This document shows positions 26,014 through 33,762 of a stretch of DNA of 36,315 bases, piece after piece; within the stretch, counting starts at the first letter, position 1, and each line of letters opens with the position of its first letter. A program made the translations under genes and the position numbers. The stretch comes from an uncultured Crocinitomix sp. (GTDB taxonomy: Bacteria > Bacteroidota > Bacteroidia > Flavobacteriales_D > Crocinitomicaceae). The stretch is from positions 1 to 36,315 of the forward strand of contig CAKZON010000084.1 in assembly GCA_937136425.1 (NCBI GenBank). Reading direction: 5' to 3'. A model generated the notes under the pieces. It was not told the DNA's origin. It did no database searches and saw only the letters and a list, made by a program, of their open reading frames with translations.

Positions 26014-26040
26014 AAAACCAAGCATAAAATGCTTGGTTTT
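26014..26040. terminator. Hairpin next to tRNA relic B
   Basis: AAAACCAAGCAT pairs perfectly with ATGCTTGGTTTT around an AAA loop. On the minus strand the stem is followed by a T-run and GTTGGA, as in the terminator of the real tRNA-Ser (36.2 kb), where the T-run is also followed by GTTGGA. It is therefore the terminator part of the relic. It may also stop transcription on the plus strand. Confidence 0.6.
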
Positions 26041-26044
26041 CTTT

Positions 26045-26075
26045 CTGCGCAGAGAGGGGGACTGTTATCGAACCC
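26045..26075 (-). repeat. tRNA-Ser 3'-end-like relic B
   Basis: TGCGCAGAGAGGGGG at 26045-26059 followed by TATCGAACCCC at 26066-26075 reads like a degraded tRNA 3' end (acceptor strand, T-stem, TTCGA loop on the minus strand) with a short insertion in the T-arm. A terminator-like hairpin sits 5 bp away on the plus-strand left side, as at the intact tRNA-Ser. The 26076-26274 stretch holds only an unrecognised short open frame and the presumed promoter of the OmpR-type gene. Confidence 0.5.
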
Positions 26076-26274
26076 CGTTTTCTTTGAAAACCGAAGCTGT
26101 TTTGCGGAGGTAATTGAGAATTTAAAGACCTTGGAGGAGGTTTTTGGGGAGGTGAAAACTTATTTTGACTAAAACAATGTGATAAGTAATACAACACTTA
26201 AATGTATCAATACAATACCTTCAAATAAACAACCTATATTAGAATTCAATATATTTAGCCTTTAAAGTTTAAAT

Positions 26275-26961
26275 ATGAAACTGCTTATTGTTGAGGATGA
26301 TGTTGAATTGCTAAGAACAGTATTGAAGTATTTTGATTCTTTTGGTTACGTTATTGAAAAAGCAAAAAATTATAGGGAAGGTTTCAATAAAATCAGTTCG
26401 TTCGAATACGACTGTATCCTTTTAGACTTGAATTTACCCGACGGAGATGGGATTGGTTTACTCGAAATAATTAAACAAAAGAATAAAACGACAGGAGTAA
26501 TTATTCTTTCCGCAAATAGTTCTATTGAAACGAAAGTGGCTGGGTTGGAAATTGGGGCGGATGATTATCTTACAAAACCTTTCCACCTATCTGAATTAAA
26601 CGCCCGAATCAAATCGGTAGTTAGACGAAATAAATACGAAGGAGATAACCTCATTTCCTTTAACGAAATCAATGTTGATACCGCAGGCCAAGAGGTTAAG
26701 GTAAATGGAAAAAGCATTAAGCTGACTAAAAAAGAGTATGAATTATTGCTTTACTTACTCATCAACAAGAATAGGGTTTTAACCAAGCAATCCATTTCAG
26801 AGCATATTTGGGGCGATTTTATTGACCGATCAGACTCTTATGACTTTATCTATTCCCATCTAAAAAATCTTCGAAAAAAAATACTTGAAAAAGGTGGTAA
26901 GGATTACATCCACACGATTTACGGAATTGGATATAAATTTTCTGAACGTGAAACTGAGTAG
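26275..26961 (+). CDS. OmpR/PhoB-family response regulator
   Basis: 228 residues. Receiver domain at 1-118 with acidic pair E7-D8-D9, phospho-acceptor D51 in CILLDLNLPDGDG, and K101 in YLTKPF. The C-terminal winged helix (about 128-225) shows SFNEINVDTAGQEVKVNG, LTKKEYELLLYLLINKN, SEHIWGD and HLKNLRKKI followed by the IHTIYGIGYKF hairpin. It acts in the cytoplasm as a DNA-binding regulator. The kinase gene overlaps its 3' end by 14 bp. The four 11-bp repeats upstream of the next operon (27944-27987) are its likely binding array. Confidence 0.95.
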   Translation: MKLLIVEDDVELLRTVLKYFDSFGYVIEKAKNYREGFNKISSFEYDCILLDLNLPDGDGIGLLEIIKQKNKTTGVIILSANSSIETKVAGLEIGADDYLTKPFHLSELNARIKSVVRRNKYEGDNLISFNEINVDTAGQEVKVNGKSIKLTKKEYELLLYLLINKNRVLTKQSISEHIWGDFIDRSDSYDFIYSHLKNLRKKILEKGGKDYIHTIYGIGYKFSERETE

Positions 26962-27934
26962 ATATAACCTAATTATGATTGCCGTGATACTGGTTGTGTC
27001 ACAGTTGTTACTGATTTTTACAATGTTCTTGTATGACTGGTTTTCAGCCTTTTCTTTCAAAAATAATTGGGTAGTTTTACCCCTATTTTTTGTAGTTGAA
27101 ATCGCGGCACTATTAATTTACGAAAAACTCAATACGAACCGCATTAAACTTTCATTTGGCCGATTTATTAAACAAATAAAAAAGGGAAATTATGAGAGTG
27201 AAGAATCACATATCATTCAGAAATATGATTTTGTAAACATTACCGATATTCAAATTGAATTATCTCAATTGGTTGGTCAAATACAAGCCGATTATAGTGA
27301 ACAGAAAAGATATATTGAAAATGTTAGCCATGAACTAATGACACCAATTGCTATAATTCGTGGAAAATTAGAATTACTCATTCAATCACCAAATATTGAA
27401 AAAAATGATTTTATATTAATTAACGATATGATGCTAAAATTGGATCGATTGACACGTGTGAATCAATCCCTTGTTTTACTCTCTAAAATTGATTACAATC
27501 ATTATCAAGATAAGTCAGTGATTTCCTTTAATGACATTTTAAATGAAACTTTGGATTTATTTGAAGATCAAATCCGTGTGGATGAGTTAAGCGTACGCAA
27601 AGATATAAAGGAGGATATTCAGTTCAATATGAACGAAAACCTAGCCTATCTTTTAATAAAAAACATTATTAAAAATGCTGTCATTCATAATGTCTCCAAG
27701 GGATATATTCGAATTAATGAATTATCTAATGAAAATGGTATTCAAATCATAAATTCAGGATTGGTTGTTGATACGTCAACGGATCGACTTTTTGAACGAT
27801 TTGAGGTTGGAGCGAATAATTCAGATTCAATTGGTCTAGGGCTGTCAATTATTTCCAGAATTTGCGAAGTAAGTGGGATTCAACTTTCTTATGAACATGC
27901 TAAAGGTGAGCATAGAATCGAAATACGCTTTTAA
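26948..27934 (+). CDS. Sensor histidine kinase partner of the OmpR-type regulator
   Basis: From GTG 26948 (read as MKLSRYNLIMIAV) the protein has 328 residues; the frame is open upstream to a TTG at 26885, but that would put 21 residues into the regulator gene. Two membrane helices lie at about 6-30 and 40-60 (IMIAVILVVSQLLLIFTMF; VLPLFFVVEIAALLIY) with almost no periplasmic loop, so sensing is probably within the membrane. HisKA motif NVSHELMTPIAII holds H128. ATPase boxes are IKNIIKNAVIHN and SIGLGLSIISRI. The D-box is atypical: NENGIQIINSG replaces the usual DNGxG, so the kinase may be weak or phosphatase-biased. The gene overlaps the regulator by 14 bp. Confidence 0.92.
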   Translation: MKLSRYNLIMIAVILVVSQLLLIFTMFLYDWFSAFSFKNNWVVLPLFFVVEIAALLIYEKLNTNRIKLSFGRFIKQIKKGNYESEESHIIQKYDFVNITDIQIELSQLVGQIQADYSEQKRYIENVSHELMTPIAIIRGKLELLIQSPNIEKNDFILINDMMLKLDRLTRVNQSLVLLSKIDYNHYQDKSVISFNDILNETLDLFEDQIRVDELSVRKDIKEDIQFNMNENLAYLLIKNIIKNAVIHNVSKGYIRINELSNENGIQIINSGLVVDTSTDRLFERFEVGANNSDSIGLGLSIISRICEVSGIQLSYEHAKGEHRIEIRF

Positions 27935-27943
27935 TTAATTCAG

Positions 27944-27987
27944 AATTTCTCCAGAATTTCTCCCAAAATTCTCCAAAATTACTCCAG
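27944..27987 (+). repeat. Four tandem 11-bp direct repeats, candidate OmpR-type operator
   Basis: AATTTCTCCAG, AATTTCTCCCA, AAATTCTCCAA and AATTACTCCAG follow one another without gaps. The CTCC cores start at 27949, 27960, 27971 and 27982, each exactly 11 bp apart, so all face the same side of the helix. OmpR/PhoB-family regulators bind direct repeats at this spacing. The array lies between the kinase gene (stop at 27934) and the next operon. Confidence 0.65.
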
Positions 27988-28009
27988 TTTTTTTTCAGAT
28001 TTCATTTTC

Positions 28010-28017
28010 CACATTTG
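28010..28017 (+). promoter_or_regulatory. -7 promoter element of the small-protein/polyamine operon
   Basis: CACATTTG differs from TAnnTTTG only at the first base. It lies 22 bp after the repeat array and 25 bp before ATG 28042. The expected -33 region falls at the end of the array, where no TTTG occurs, which suits an activator-dependent promoter. Confidence 0.45.
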
Positions 28018-28041
28018 TTTAAGTATTAATTAGCTTAAAGA

Positions 28042-28335
28042 ATGGAGACGGATAAACAGATAATAGAAATACAAAAGGAGGATGTTTTTCTTTTACATTT
28101 TCCAGATGACGACATCTTGTTTTCTAAAGATGAGCGAAAAAAACGTGAAAGACAACTGGATAAAGCGAGTGCATTGGGAAATATTGAACACCATAAAGTT
28201 AAAATTTTATTTCAAGATATTGAAGGATTAAAACAAGTTCATACAACAATTTGGGGTGTAACTGATACCGAAGTTATCTTAAAAAAAGGCGTAACAATCC
28301 CTACTCAAAGAATCTATAAAATTCAATTTATCTAG
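28042..28335 (+). CDS. Hypothetical protein, 97 aa
   Basis: Product begins METDKQIIEIQKEDVFLLHF. The N-terminal half is acidic and basic in alternation (DDILFSKDERKKRERQLDKA); the C-terminal half is beta-like (HHKVKILFQDIEG, VHTTIWGVTDTEVILKKG, IPTQRIYKIQF). The TTIW...ILK.G..IP..RI layout occurs in short Bacteroidota proteins that I cannot tie to a function. First gene behind the repeat array; the following genes are close on the same strand. Confidence 0.7.
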   Translation: METDKQIIEIQKEDVFLLHFPDDDILFSKDERKKRERQLDKASALGNIEHHKVKILFQDIEGLKQVHTTIWGVTDTEVILKKGVTIPTQRIYKIQFI

Positions 28336-28352
28336 CGAGCAAATAAGGCGTT

Positions 28353-28625
28353 ATGAGCAAACGAATAATCACAAAATTTAAAAAATTAAATCCAACGATC
28401 AAGAAGGCAATTTATGCCCAGTTTCCTGATGGAGTAGAAGATCAATTAGTCGAAATGAAACACCTTATTAAGGGATACCTTTTTGACGGATTTGTATTTG
28501 AACATGACGGAGACACCTATTTAATTGAATGGGACATGAAAGGTACTATTCCAATCCCCATAAAGTTGGACGTTGAAATCGAATCAGATGAAAATTTTGA
28601 AGAACCCGATTTAGAAAGTGAATAA
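28353..28625 (+). CDS. Hypothetical protein, 90 aa, acidic C-terminus
   Basis: Product begins MSKRIITKFKKLNPTIKKAI. Basic, helical N-terminus (residues 1-20), a strand-rich middle (GYLFDGFVFEHDGDTYLIEWD) and a strongly acidic tail from about 72 (EIESDENFEEPDLESE). Short proteins of this charge pattern are common in Bacteroidota operons. No function is known to me. It starts 17 bp after the previous gene and ends 18 bp before the VOC gene. Confidence 0.65.
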   Translation: MSKRIITKFKKLNPTIKKAIYAQFPDGVEDQLVEMKHLIKGYLFDGFVFEHDGDTYLIEWDMKGTIPIPIKLDVEIESDENFEEPDLESE

Positions 28626-28643
28626 CAACATATAATTGATTAA

Positions 28644-29060
28644 ATGAACACAAGTAATTTTCACCTATCATTGCCTTGCCAAGACATAGTGGCAACCAAG
28701 GCATTTTACATTAATGAGTTAGGATTTTTATGTGGAAGAGAGGCACATAACTGGATTGATATCAGCCTATTTGGAAATCAAATCACCTTTGCTGAGGACA
28801 GTAAATCAAAAATTGTCACCCGATTTTATTCCTTAGACGATAAGCGTTTACCACTTTTTCATATCGGTGTTATTCTTGACCGAAAGGAATGGGAGGCTCA
28901 ATTGAAAAAACATTGGGCAAAGCCTTATTTAGAAATAGAACCAACTGCCTTTTTAGGTGATAAAGTTGGGGAGCATGAATCATTTTTTGTGAAAGATCCC
29001 AATGGTTATTACTTGGAATTTAAAACCTTCAATAAACCACAAGAGATCTTTAATCAATGA
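28644..29060 (+). CDS. VOC (glyoxalase/bleomycin-resistance) superfamily protein
   Basis: 138 residues with two beta-alpha-beta-beta-beta units. The first begins NFHLSLPCQDIVATKAFYIN; the second is around PLFHIGVILDRKEWEAQLKK and ends FFVKDPNGYYLEFKTF, a classical VOC ending with the metal-ligand glutamate. A histidine near the start (H7) and E in the last strand are candidate metal ligands. The natural substrate is unknown; a dioxygenase, lyase or binding role is possible. The stop overlaps the speA start as ATGA (29057-29060), so it is co-translated with the polyamine genes. Confidence 0.85.
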   Translation: MNTSNFHLSLPCQDIVATKAFYINELGFLCGREAHNWIDISLFGNQITFAEDSKSKIVTRFYSLDDKRLPLFHIGVILDRKEWEAQLKKHWAKPYLEIEPTAFLGDKVGEHESFFVKDPNGYYLEFKTFNKPQEIFNQ

Positions 29061-30457
29061 AAAACCGTTATCGTGATTTAATCGAACAAACCTTCGATTT
29101 TCCACAGGCAGAATTTTCCTTAACCGCTCAGGAAAACTTAGAATTTCATGGGATTGATTTAATGGCATTGATTGAGCAATATGGCACGCCTTTAAAGTTT
29201 AGTTATTTACCGAAAATTTCAGAAAATATTCAACAAGCTAAAAAATGGTTTGTGCAGGCTATGGCAGAGAACAATTATAAAGGACACTACAATTATTGCT
29301 ACTGCACCAAAAGCTCGCATTTTAAACATGTATTAGACGAAGTTTTAACCAATAATGTACATCTAGAAACATCATCAGCCTTTGATTTGGACATTGTCCA
29401 AAAATTAAAACAAGCGGGCACAATTCAAAATCATACTTACGTTTTGTGTAATGGATTCAAACGAGATCAGTATATAGAAAATATTGCAAGTTTGATTAAT
29501 TCGGGTCATAAAAATTGTATTCCAATTATCGATAATTATGAAGAGATTTCCCTTTTAAATAATCAGATTGAGGGTAACTATCAAATAGGAATCCGCATTG
29601 CTTCTGAAGAGGAACCAAAATTCGAATTTTACACCAGCCGCTTAGGAATTGGATATAAAAACATTGTCCCATTTTTTGAAAATACCGTAAAAAATGATTC
29701 CAAAATTGAGTTGAAGATGTTACATTTTTTCATCAATACAGGAATTAAAGACAATGCCTATTATTGGAATGAATTACGCAAATGTTTAAACGTTTATACA
29801 GCACTCAAAAAAATATGTCCATCACTTGACAGTTTGAATATCGGAGGCGGTTTTCCAATTAAAAACTCCTTGGCTTTTGACTACGATTATCAATACATGA
29901 TTTCTGAAATTATCTATCAAATAAAATTAGTTTGTGACGAAGCAGCGGTTGAGGTCCCCAATATATTTACTGAATTTGGTTCTTATACAGTTGGAGAAAG
30001 TGGAGGAGCAATTTATCAAGTTCTTTATCAGAAACAACAGAATGATCGCGAAAAATGGAATATGATTGATTCCTCTTTTATTACAACACTTCCTGATACT
30101 TGGGCAATTAATCGACGATTTGTCATGCTTCCAATTAACAATTGGGATAAAGAATATGAACGGGTTTTATTAGGCGGATTGACTTGCGATAGTGACGATT
30201 ATTATAATTCAGAGCAACACATAAATGCTATTTATCTGCCAAAATTCCCACGGCATAAACCACTTTATATTGGTTTTTTCAATACGGGCGCATATCAAGA
30301 ATCTATTGGAGGGTATGGAGGCATACAGCATTGTCTAATTCCAAATCCAAAACACATTCTTATTCAAAAAGACGAAAACGATAAAATCACTACTAAACTA
30401 TTTAGCGAGCAACAAACTGCTGAAAATTTCTTAGAAAAACTGGGGTATTATGACTAG
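29057..30457 (+). CDS. speA: Arginine decarboxylase, PLP-dependent (short Bacteroidota type)
   Basis: 466 residues; alanine-racemase-fold decarboxylase that turns arginine into agmatine, the first step to putrescine. The PLP lysine is K85 in YCYCTKSSHF. Also visible are the glycine-rich phosphate loop LNIGGGFPI, the active-site cysteine motif GGLTCDSDDYY and GAYQESIGG. It is shorter than enterobacterial SpeA (about 630-660 residues) because the inserted helical domain is missing, as is usual for this phylum. It overlaps the VOC gene by 4 bp and the agmatinase gene by 8 bp, so the operon is translationally coupled. Confidence 0.93.
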   Translation: MKNRYRDLIEQTFDFPQAEFSLTAQENLEFHGIDLMALIEQYGTPLKFSYLPKISENIQQAKKWFVQAMAENNYKGHYNYCYCTKSSHFKHVLDEVLTNNVHLETSSAFDLDIVQKLKQAGTIQNHTYVLCNGFKRDQYIENIASLINSGHKNCIPIIDNYEEISLLNNQIEGNYQIGIRIASEEEPKFEFYTSRLGIGYKNIVPFFENTVKNDSKIELKMLHFFINTGIKDNAYYWNELRKCLNVYTALKKICPSLDSLNIGGGFPIKNSLAFDYDYQYMISEIIYQIKLVCDEAAVEVPNIFTEFGSYTVGESGGAIYQVLYQKQQNDREKWNMIDSSFITTLPDTWAINRRFVMLPINNWDKEYERVLLGGLTCDSDDYYNSEQHINAIYLPKFPRHKPLYIGFFNTGAYQESIGGYGGIQHCLIPNPKHILIQKDENDKITTKLFSEQQTAENFLEKLGYYD

Positions 30458-31316
30458 AGAAAATTACGCTGGAATTCCAGACGAATTTGCAAAATTAGAA
30501 AATGCTAAAATAGTACTTGTGCCTGTCGCTTATGACGGAACAAGCACATGGCAGAAAGGTGCAGACAAAGGACCAAAAGCTTTTTTGGAGGCATCTGATA
30601 ATATGGAATTGTATGATATTGAAACCGATAGTCAGGTATATAAACAAGGCGTGTTCTTAACTGACCCGTTGGATGGGTTTGAAACTCCTGAAGATATGGT
30701 TGAGGCAGTTTATACAGAGATTAAGCGAAATATAACTAAGAAAAAATTCGTCACTATGATTGGGGGAGAACATTCGGTATCAATCGGAAGTATTAGAGCA
30801 TTTAATGAAAGTTTTCATGACTTAACTGTTGTGCAATTAGATGCTCATGCTGATCTTAGAATGGAGTATAAAGGTTCTTCATGCAATCATGCTTGTGCTT
30901 TACATGAAGCAAGTAAAAATACAAACCTTGTTCAAGTGGGAATTAGAAGTATGGATGCCACCGAGTTAAAGTGGATGAACAAAGAACAGACCTTTTTTGC
31001 TCACGAAATGCAGGAAGAAGAATATTGGATGGGTACTGCGGTGGATATGATGACAGAAAACGTTTATATCACCATTGATTTGGATGCGTTCGATCCTTCT
31101 ATTCTACCCTCAACTGGAACACCTGAACCAGGAGGCTTGTTTTGGTACGAAACCTTGGATTTTTTAAAACGCATTTTCCAAGAAAAAAATGTGGTTGGTT
31201 TTGACATTGTTGAGTTATGTCCCAACGAAAATGAAAAGGCTTCTGACTTTTTAGCTGCCAAGCTCTATTACAAAATGTTGAGTTATAAATTCAACGAAAC
31301 AAATCTTGACGATTAA
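30450..31316 (+). CDS. speB: Agmatinase, ureohydrolase family
   Basis: 288 residues. Ureohydrolase that splits agmatine to putrescine and urea with two Mn ions. Metal ligands: H108 in GGEHSVSIG, D131-H133-D135 in DAHADLR, and D210 and D212 in TIDLDAFDPS; the last motif continues STGTPEPGG. The loop SCNHACAL is family-typical of agmatinases rather than arginases. Follows speA with an 8-bp overlap and is 22 bp before the deoxyhypusine-synthase-like gene. Confidence 0.93.
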   Translation: MTRENYAGIPDEFAKLENAKIVLVPVAYDGTSTWQKGADKGPKAFLEASDNMELYDIETDSQVYKQGVFLTDPLDGFETPEDMVEAVYTEIKRNITKKKFVTMIGGEHSVSIGSIRAFNESFHDLTVVQLDAHADLRMEYKGSSCNHACALHEASKNTNLVQVGIRSMDATELKWMNKEQTFFAHEMQEEEYWMGTAVDMMTENVYITIDLDAFDPSILPSTGTPEPGGLFWYETLDFLKRIFQEKNVVGFDIVELCPNENEKASDFLAAKLYYKMLSYKFNETNLDD

Positions 31317-31338
31317 TATTAAATAGCAATACTAAATA

Positions 31339-32316
31339 ATGAGCGAAATGAATTGTGCGATAACCGATTTCATAGAAAAATACTTTTTACACTTTAACGC
31401 AGCTGCATTAGTTGATGCAGCAAAAGGATATGAAACGCAACAAGCCAATGGTGGCAAAATGCTTGTTTCCCTCGCAGGTGCCATGAGTACGGCAGAAATT
31501 GGAAAGATCTTTGCCGAAATTATTCGAAAAGATAAAGTGCAAATTATTTCGTGTACAGGCGCCAATTTAGAAGAGGATATTATGAATTTGGTGGCACACT
31601 CTCATTATAAACGCGTTCCAAATTATCGTGACTTAACGCCCCAAGATGAATGGGATTTATTGGAAAAAGGACTAAACCGAGTGACGGATACGTGCATACC
31701 AGAAGAGGAGGCTTTTAGAAGACTACAAGAGCATATTTTTAAAATTTGGAAGGATGCTGATGATAAAGGAGAACGTTATTTACCGCATGAATATATGTAC
31801 AAACTATTACTCTCAGGAGTTTTGGAGCAGTATTATGAAATTGATATTAAGAATAGTTGGATGTATGCCGCTGCTGAAAAGAATTTACCAATTATTGTTC
31901 CCGGTTGGGAAGACAGCACCATGGGGAATATTTTTGCTTCCTATGTCATGAAAGGCGAATTAAAGGCTTCTACCATGAAATCAGGCATAGAATACATGAC
32001 CTATTTGGCGGATTGGTACACGAATAATTCTGATAACGGAGTGGGTTTCTTCCAAATTGGCGGTGGAATAGCAGGCGATTTCCCAATTTGTGTTGTTCCA
32101 ATGCTCTATCAAGACATGGAAATCACCGATACGCCATTTTGGAATTATTTCTGCCAAATCTCTGATTCAACAACGAGTTATGGTTCCTATTCAGGAGCAG
32201 TGCCAAACGAAAAAATCACTTGGGGAAAGTTGGATATTGATACCCCTAAATTTATTATAGAATCTGACGCTACAATTGTTGCACCTCTCATTTTCGCATA
32301 CTTATTAAAAATGTAA
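31339..32316 (+). CDS. Deoxyhypusine-synthase-like protein (probable homospermidine synthase-type)
   Basis: 325 residues. NAD-binding and substrate motifs of the deoxyhypusine synthase (DHS) superfamily are clear: LAGAMSTAEIGKIFAEIIR, ISCTGANLEED, WEDSTMGNIFASYVM and YSGAVPNEKITWGKLDID. Bacteria lack eIF5A, so its DHS-type reaction must use another acceptor; synthesis of homospermidine from putrescine is the favoured guess, as flavobacteria often contain homospermidine. The catalytic lysine of DHS (GGGxxKHH) is not conserved: residues 241-247 read GGGIAGD. The gene closes the arginine-to-putrescine operon, so putrescine or agmatine is the likely substrate. Confidence 0.88.
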   Translation: MSEMNCAITDFIEKYFLHFNAAALVDAAKGYETQQANGGKMLVSLAGAMSTAEIGKIFAEIIRKDKVQIISCTGANLEEDIMNLVAHSHYKRVPNYRDLTPQDEWDLLEKGLNRVTDTCIPEEEAFRRLQEHIFKIWKDADDKGERYLPHEYMYKLLLSGVLEQYYEIDIKNSWMYAAAEKNLPIIVPGWEDSTMGNIFASYVMKGELKASTMKSGIEYMTYLADWYTNNSDNGVGFFQIGGGIAGDFPICVVPMLYQDMEITDTPFWNYFCQISDSTTSYGSYSGAVPNEKITWGKLDIDTPKFIIESDATIVAPLIFAYLLKM

Positions 32317-32336
32317 ATCATTTAAATTACAGCACT

Positions 32337-32570
32337 ATGAAACAAGAAAAGTTGACGTATGAAGGTTTCCTAAACAACATGTTTTGTTTCGTTAGGAGTA
32401 ACGGGCAAAAAATTGCTTTTTCAAAGTCAAAAAAAGAGTTAATTGTTGATTTTAAATTGAAAGATACTGAAGGTAGCATTGGCAAGTTATTTCAGGGCCG
32501 TTATTTTGTTGAATCAACAATGCTTTCTGACGTCTATATCCTTTGTGACTTGGAGGAGATTGTACTATAA
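32337..32570 (+). CDS. Hypothetical protein, 77 aa
   Basis: Product begins MKQEKLTYEGFLNNMFCFVR. The rest alternates strand-like segments (KKELIVDFKLKD, GRYFVESTM, DVYILCDLEEIVL) with no recognised motif. It starts 20 bp after the deoxyhypusine-synthase-like gene and is probably the last gene of that operon. The role is unknown. Confidence 0.55.
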   Translation: MKQEKLTYEGFLNNMFCFVRSNGQKIAFSKSKKELIVDFKLKDTEGSIGKLFQGRYFVESTMLSDVYILCDLEEIVL

Positions 32571-32586
32571 TTATTCTATTTCAAAG

Positions 32587-32703
32587 ATGTTTTTTATCCG
32601 TGAAAAATTAATTGAAATTTCACTTTTTCATTATCGGAAATTTAGGGAGAATCTACCAAAAGAATCTGGAATAGAAGCTGTAAATAATGACCACAATTAT
32701 TAA
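32587..32703 (+). CDS. Possible very small protein, 38 aa
   Basis: A short frame from ATG 32587, MFFIREKLIEISLFHYRKFR, that ends ESGIEAVNNDHNY. It lies in the 172-bp gap before the ATP-grasp gene, 16 bp after the 77-aa gene. Nothing recognised; it may be noncoding leader. Confidence 0.25.
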   Translation: MFFIREKLIEISLFHYRKFRENLPKESGIEAVNNDHNY

Positions 32704-32742
32704 TCAACCAATCTTAAACTAAAAATTTAATCAATCACAAAA

Positions 32743-33759
32743 ATGAAGATATGTTTTATCATGTATTCTTGGGAAGGCATTAACCCTAAGCAAAATTCTA
32801 CTATAAGAATTGTACATGAGGCCGTAAAAAGAGGTTATGAAGTTTCGATTACTTCTCCCTTAAGTTTGACAATTAGAGAAAGTATTACTCATAGCGTTTG
32901 CAGACGCATTCTCAATAAAGAAAAAATATCGCATAGTATGCAATCATTTTATAACGCTGTGGAGTTTGAAAATGAGATGCGACCACTTGGTGAATTTGAT
33001 GTGATTTTTATGCGGGATAATCCACCATTGGACCCATTGGTACTTAATTTTTTAGATTCTATAAAGGATGATGTCTTTATCATTAATGCTGTTGATGGCT
33101 TGAGAGAGGCTAACAATAAAATATACACCGCAGCATACTTTGATCCAAACAAAGAATTAATCCCTACCACGCATGTTTCTAAAAATATAGACTATTTATT
33201 ACAAGTTATAGAAGAATCGGAAGATGATAAAATGATTCTCAAACCATTAGATGGATATGGTGGAAGTGGCGTAATTGTAATTGAAAAATCTGCAATGCAT
33301 AACATTCGCTCATTGCTTGATTTTTATATTAATAGAGATAAGGATAAATCGAGTTATGTAATCATTCAAGATTACATAGAAGGTGCTGAAAATGGAGATG
33401 TTCGTGTTTTGATGTTAAATGGAAAACCAATTGGCGCACTCAGAAGAAAACCTCCTAAAAATGATGTTCGTTCAAATATTTCAGCAGGTGGAACAGTAGA
33501 GAAATATAAGTTGACAAAGCAGGATAAACTTCTTTGTAAAAAAGTGGGGGAAAAATTAGTACGTGATGGAATTTACTTTGCTGGACTAGATCTGATAAGT
33601 GGAAAATTAATTGAGGTTAATGTATTGAGTCCTGGGACGATTACAGATATCAATAAGCTGAACAAGGTGAAATTACAAGAAAACATTCTAGATTATTTAG
33701 AACAAGTTGTTTCATCTAAAAAAAGCCCAATAAAAACATTTAATTCTGAATTAGTTTAA
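32743..33759 (+). CDS. ATP-grasp ligase, GshB (glutathione synthetase)-like
   Basis: 338 residues. N-terminal MKICFIMYSWEGINPKQNST and MRDNPPLD (about 90-97) match prokaryotic glutathione synthetase. The ATP-grasp domain shows MILKPLDGYGGSGVIVI (164-180), VIIQDYIEGAENGDVRVLML, GALRRKPP and the metal-binding GKLIEVNVLSPG. It should join an amino acid or peptide carboxylate to an amine with ATP. No gamma-glutamylcysteine ligase lies in the window, so glutathione is not the evident product. It is 3 bp before the QEGLA/amidohydrolase fusion gene, a pairing known from other bacteria, and the two are almost certainly co-translated. Confidence 0.9.
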   Translation: MKICFIMYSWEGINPKQNSTIRIVHEAVKRGYEVSITSPLSLTIRESITHSVCRRILNKEKISHSMQSFYNAVEFENEMRPLGEFDVIFMRDNPPLDPLVLNFLDSIKDDVFIINAVDGLREANNKIYTAAYFDPNKELIPTTHVSKNIDYLLQVIEESEDDKMILKPLDGYGGSGVIVIEKSAMHNIRSLLDFYINRDKDKSSYVIIQDYIEGAENGDVRVLMLNGKPIGALRRKPPKNDVRSNISAGGTVEKYKLTKQDKLLCKKVGEKLVRDGIYFAGLDLISGKLIEVNVLSPGTITDINKLNKVKLQENILDYLEQVVSSKKSPIKTFNSELV

Positions 33760-33762
33760 TTT

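Noticed and set aside
25990..26172. Open frame across the hairpin and tRNA relic B, ending VIENLKTLEEVFGEVKTYFD
   Set aside because: It runs through the hairpin and a tRNA-like sequence, its first half has no protein-like pattern, and a frame of similar length overlaps on the opposite strand.
32743..33759. Glutathione synthetase as the true function of the ATP-grasp gene
   Set aside because: No gamma-glutamylcysteine ligase is nearby, and the fixed pairing with the QEGLA/amidohydrolase gene points to another substrate.
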